A DNA stretch of 64,000 nucleotides from Eulemur rufifrons (taxonomy: Eukaryota; Chordata; Mammalia; Primates; Lemuridae), in NCBI RefSeq assembly GCF_041146395.1, contig NC_090989.1, positions 279,216,343-279,280,342 on the forward strand, read 5' to 3'. Within the stretch, counting starts at the first letter, position 1. Each line of letters starts with the position of its first letter. The notes below the pieces were generated by a model. The model was not told the origin of the DNA. It made no database searches and saw only the letters and a list, made by a program, of their open reading frames with translations. Shown in pieces: positions 60,841 through 64,000 of this stretch. The translations under genes were made by a program, and so were the position numbers.

Positions 60841-62095
60841 AATGGTTGGTTCTCATCTACATTTTTTCGAAAGCAGAAATGGGCTCAGAGACTGTCAGAG
60901 GTTTGCTCATAGTCACCAGGTGAACTTGGTGGGCTCCCTCTTTACAGGATGCAGGGCCGGGCCATCTGAGCAGAGGGTCACTGTGAGTGGGGGTCAAGGC
61001 TGGAGGAACCTGGGCCTGTCCGGGAGGCGGATCTGCTGGGGAAGCGCCTTAGAAAGGATGTGCTGAGCACAGCTGCCCAGGCAGAAGAGGAAGGAACTGA
61101 GGCCGGCGGGCGGGGGCCCCAGACCCTGCTCCCTGCGGCCACAGCAGATCTTCCCCAGAGTCTGGCCCCCACCCTGGCCACTCTCAGTAACACGTTCTCA
61201 CGCTCACTCTGGCCAATACTGCTATTTAAATGGCTTTTCACGGTGGCTCACACCAGGCGTGGACAAGGCTCGGGGCTCGGGCCCACTTGCCCACTCCTCG
61301 CAGGAGTACGGCAGGACCATTTTGGAGGATGACTTGGTAATATGTGAAAACTTTAGAAGTGCATACCCGTTGACCTAGCAATTCCACTTCTGGGAATTTA
61401 TCCTAAAGAAACGCTATAATATCCATGAAATCGGTAAGAATATTCATGCGAGGCGGTGTTTACTGTAGCACTGTTTGTCATGGTGAAGAATCGGAAGCCA
61501 CCTAATGGACATCAGCAGGAAATGGATAAGTAAATAATGCTTCCCTGATCCCATGGAAAACCACAGAGTCATTCAAAAGAATGGGATGTTCATGATACAT
61601 GTATGTATTGTTAAGGTTTTTAAAAAGTTGCAGAACAATATGTCTTTCAATGATCTATTGCTGAGTAACAAACTACCCCAAAACCGGCCTGCTCTTCAGC
61701 TTCACGTGGCTTCAGCAGGGGTCACTCATGCGGTGCATTCATCTGGGAGCCTGGCTGGGGCTGGAACCTCCAAGGTGGCCTCATCCTCCAGGGCCTGTCT
61801 CCATGTGGCCTCATCATTCCACAGCTCGTCCTTCCTTGCAGCATGGTAGTTGGGTCCCAAGAATGAATATTGTATTTTAAGGAAACAGGCCTCAAAGTGC
61901 AAGCCCTTGGCAAACCTCTGCTTGCATCATGTTTAACTAAAGTCCCATTGACCAAGGTTCATCACAAAGCCAGGTCCAAATTCAACATGAGAAGGCTTAC
62001 ACTAAGGCCTGGGTGCTGGGAGGCAAGATGCATTGGGCCATTACAGTAACGACCTAGCATTATACATGTAATAAGATCATATTTCACTAAGAAAC
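60840..62095. other. Intergenic, L1 piece and unclassified old repeat
   Basis: A plus-oriented L1 ORF2-end fragment lies at about 61320-61640. 61650-62030 resembles an old interspersed repeat ('ctattgctgagtaacaaactaccccaaaac', 'ctccatgtggcctcatcattcc') whose family I cannot name. 60850-61320 looks mostly unique. No exon was seen. Confidence 0.6.
61320..61640 (+). mobile_element. Old L1 ORF2-end fragment
   Basis: It reads 'gttgacctagcaattccacttctgggaatttatcctaaag' and 'gaatcggaagccacctaatggacatcagcagg'. These are the diverged last codons and 3'UTR of an old L1, sense on plus. Confidence 0.75.
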
Positions 62096-62098
62096 CAT

Positions 62099-62250
62099 GG
62101 CTGAGTGCAGTGGCTCACGCTTGTAATCCCAGCACTTTGTGAGGCTGAGGCAGGAGGAGCGCTTGAGCCCAAGAGTTCAAGACTAGCCTGGGCAACATAG
62201 CGAGATCTCATCTCATCTCTAATTAAAATTTTAAAAAATTAAAAAAAAAA
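62099..62250 (+). mobile_element. Alu monomer (FLAM-like)
   Basis: It has a single arm only, from 'ggctgagtgcagtggctcacgc' through 'gactagcctgggcaacatagcgag' to an A-rich tail. The short target duplication aaaccatg lies at 62092-62099 and 62248-62255. This fits a left free monomer rather than a broken dimer. Confidence 0.8.
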
Positions 62251-62489
62251 CCATGCATGTTCTCAATAAAGTATATAATATTACATATATGTTGTATAAT
62301 ACACATATGTATGTATATATGTTTATGTGTTTGCGTATGCATTGATATAAGTCTGAAAGACAATTTACTAAACTGCTAACTGTTTAAATTTCAAGAGTAG
62401 AAATGGGTAGGTAAAGGAGGACCTTTCAGTTTTTACTGTATATTCTTCTATAGGGTTTTAATATTTTAAAAGGAAGATGTATTATTTTT

Positions 62490-62627
62490 ACAATAAACTT
62501 CTTTTTTTCTTTTTTCTTTTTTTCAAGTTTTGCATTAAGCTTGATTTTTTTCTTTTTTCCTTTTTTTTTTCAAGTTTTACATTAAGCTTGATTTTTTTTC
62601 TTTTCTTTTTTTTTTTACAATAAACTT
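62490..62627 (+). repeat. T-rich block with internal 47-bp duplication
   Basis: Copies of caagttttgcattaagctt-type sequence start at 62524 and 62571 (47 bp apart, one mismatch in the core), separated by C/T-only runs. The block is bounded by 11-bp direct repeats acaataaactt at 62490-62500 and 62617-62627. Confidence 0.85.
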
Positions 62628-63724
62628 TTAAAAAAATAATGTGAAAACCTTTGTGTCACTAGATGTAGTCCTCTGGCACGACATTCCATTCCCTGAGCTG
62701 GGCATTTAGCCCGTTTCCAGTCGTTCTGTCATTGATGAACAACCTAGAAGCCCGATCTTCTCACAAATCCTAAACTATGATCTCAGGATAAGTGCTGAGA
62801 AAAGGAAGGGCTGAGTGGAAGGTTAGGAACATTTTAAGGATCTAATACCTTCCGCCAGATGGCCCTGCAGCAGACGGTATCGATTTGTCAGCCTACCGGC
62901 AAGCCAGGGGGGGATTGCACGACGTGCCCCAGTCTGGTGTCCTCCCTCCTAAGAACCTGGTGCCCATTCACAGATGAGAGAACTGAGATCCAAAAAGGAG
63001 AAGCGACTCCCACAGCCAACACAGTGAGTATGCAGCTCGGAGTGGGGGGTGGGGAGGGGGGCGGCTCCAGCTCAGCAGGAGTCCCTTCGCTCCTAGTCTT
63101 AGTCTAGCTTCTGCCGCCCCACCCGGGGCCCTGTCTCCACACCTGTTCAGGGCTGAATCCAACCTCCTCTTTAGCCATGTGGACCCTGCTCACCTGCCTG
63201 CCCTGATACCTCTCGCCCTCACTCTCTGACTCCTCCCCAGATTAACCTGCTTTCAGTTCCCCAAAGGAACAGAATGCCACTTGGTCTGCAAACCTTTGTA
63301 CACACTGTCCCCTCTGCCTAAAACACCCCCCCAACACAACCTTCCCACACTTCCTCCTGGAAGCCTTCCCTGATCACCCGAGGGTAAGTTCAATCACATG
63401 GTTGCACGTACACTGCTGGACTTTCTGTTCATTCCTGCCTGCTTGCACTCAGTCATTCTCCAAACGTTTACTGAACACTTGCTTGTGCCAGGCACCCAGC
63501 TGGGCACTGGGGATACTGGGATGAGCAGAGCGCGCATCTCAGTCTGGGCCAGGGGAGGGATGGGACAGCAGGGAGCAGGCAGACAATGCCAGTCCGTGGG
63601 CGGCCAGTGCTGGGCTGGGCATGAGATGCAGGCACCATGGGAGCCCGCCATTCCTGCTGCTTGAATCTCTTAGAGCCCCTAAAGTGACATTGTTTATTTC
63701 AACTATTCTGCTCCCTACATATAG
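62628..63724. other. Intergenic, L2 and unique sequence
   Basis: An old L1-type fragment may cover 62650-62900. An L2 3'-end fragment lies at about 63300-63500 ('cctggaagccttccctgatcaccc', 'gtttactgaacacttgcttgtgccaggcacc'). No exon was seen. Confidence 0.55.
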
Positions 63725-63985
63725 ATGAACTTGATAATGACACTAGCTTACGTTTACTGAGCCCTTGCTCTGTGCACCTGACATGTATAAACTCGCCAAA
63801 TCCTCACAACCACCGGTGAGGCAGGGACTGTTATTGTCCCCATTTTACAGAAGAGGAAACTGAGGCTCAGAGAGGCAAGCAGTTTGCCCATGGTGGCCCA
63901 GCTGGGAAGTGTCAGAGCCAGGATTTGGACACACACAGTTGGGCTCCTGAGTCCTGCGTTCTTGACAGCTATGCCACACGGCCAC
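63725..63985 (+). repeat. Nearly complete MIR, plus
   Basis: It reads 'cactagcttacgtttactgagcccttgctctgtg', 'ttattgtccccattttacagaagagg', 'aaactgaggctcagagaggcaagcagtttgccc' and ends 'ttgacagctatgccacacggcc'. It spans almost the full MIR consensus. Confidence 0.9.
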
Positions 63986-64000
63986 AAATTAAACACAAAC

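Overview
This is a window of primate nuclear DNA. It has spliced genes with GT-AG introns, two CpG-rich promoters and dense Alu, MIR, L1 and L2 repeats. The young Alus share diagnostic wording: 'tcctagcactctgggagg' in the left arm, 'tgagcaagagtgagacc' at the arm end, 'aaattatatggacaactaaa' in the linker and 'gagctaggctgacgccacggcactc' in the right arm. From memory this is the strepsirrhine (lemur-type) Alu subfamily. No anthropoid AluS/AluY copy was seen, so a lemur is the most likely source; the species cannot be fixed from this window.

Two protein-coding genes can be reconstructed exon by exon, both on the minus strand. DPM2 (about 312-3100; CDS 958-3033, 4 exons, 84 aa) encodes the small ER-membrane regulatory subunit of dolichol-phosphate-mannose synthase. 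FAM102A, also called EEIG1 (about 5230-39800; CDS 7858-38998, 11 exons, 385 aa), encodes an N-terminal C2-domain (NT-C2) adaptor. The two lie head to tail with about 2.1 kb between them. This order matches the DPM2-FAM102A neighbourhood of human 9q34.11 as I remember it. The genes are not functionally linked; their adjacency is conserved synteny.

Layout: 1-311, sequence downstream of DPM2; 312-3100, DPM2; 2780-3350, DPM2 CpG-rich promoter with two ZNF143-like motifs; 3100-5230, intergenic with an old Alu; 5230-7857, long FAM102A 3'UTR; 7858-16471, FAM102A exons 11 to 2; 16472-38852, the 22-kb intron 1 with MIRs, L1 and L2 fragments and several Alus; 38853-38998, coding part of exon 1; about 39030-40160, FAM102A CpG island with three CCAAT boxes; 40160-64000, a gene-free flank of L1, L2, MIR, Alu, MLT1-like and hAT-MITE remnants. 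I found no convincing further gene, RNA gene or CRISPR-like array.

I see no undescribed biological system here. The observations most worth checking are promoter motif clusters (paired ZNF143 sites; triple NF-Y sites), a head-to-head inverted Alu pair in FAM102A intron 1, layered repeat insertions with readable target-site duplications, a near-perfect hAT MITE, a 21-bp palindrome, and several very short, still perfect tandem duplications.
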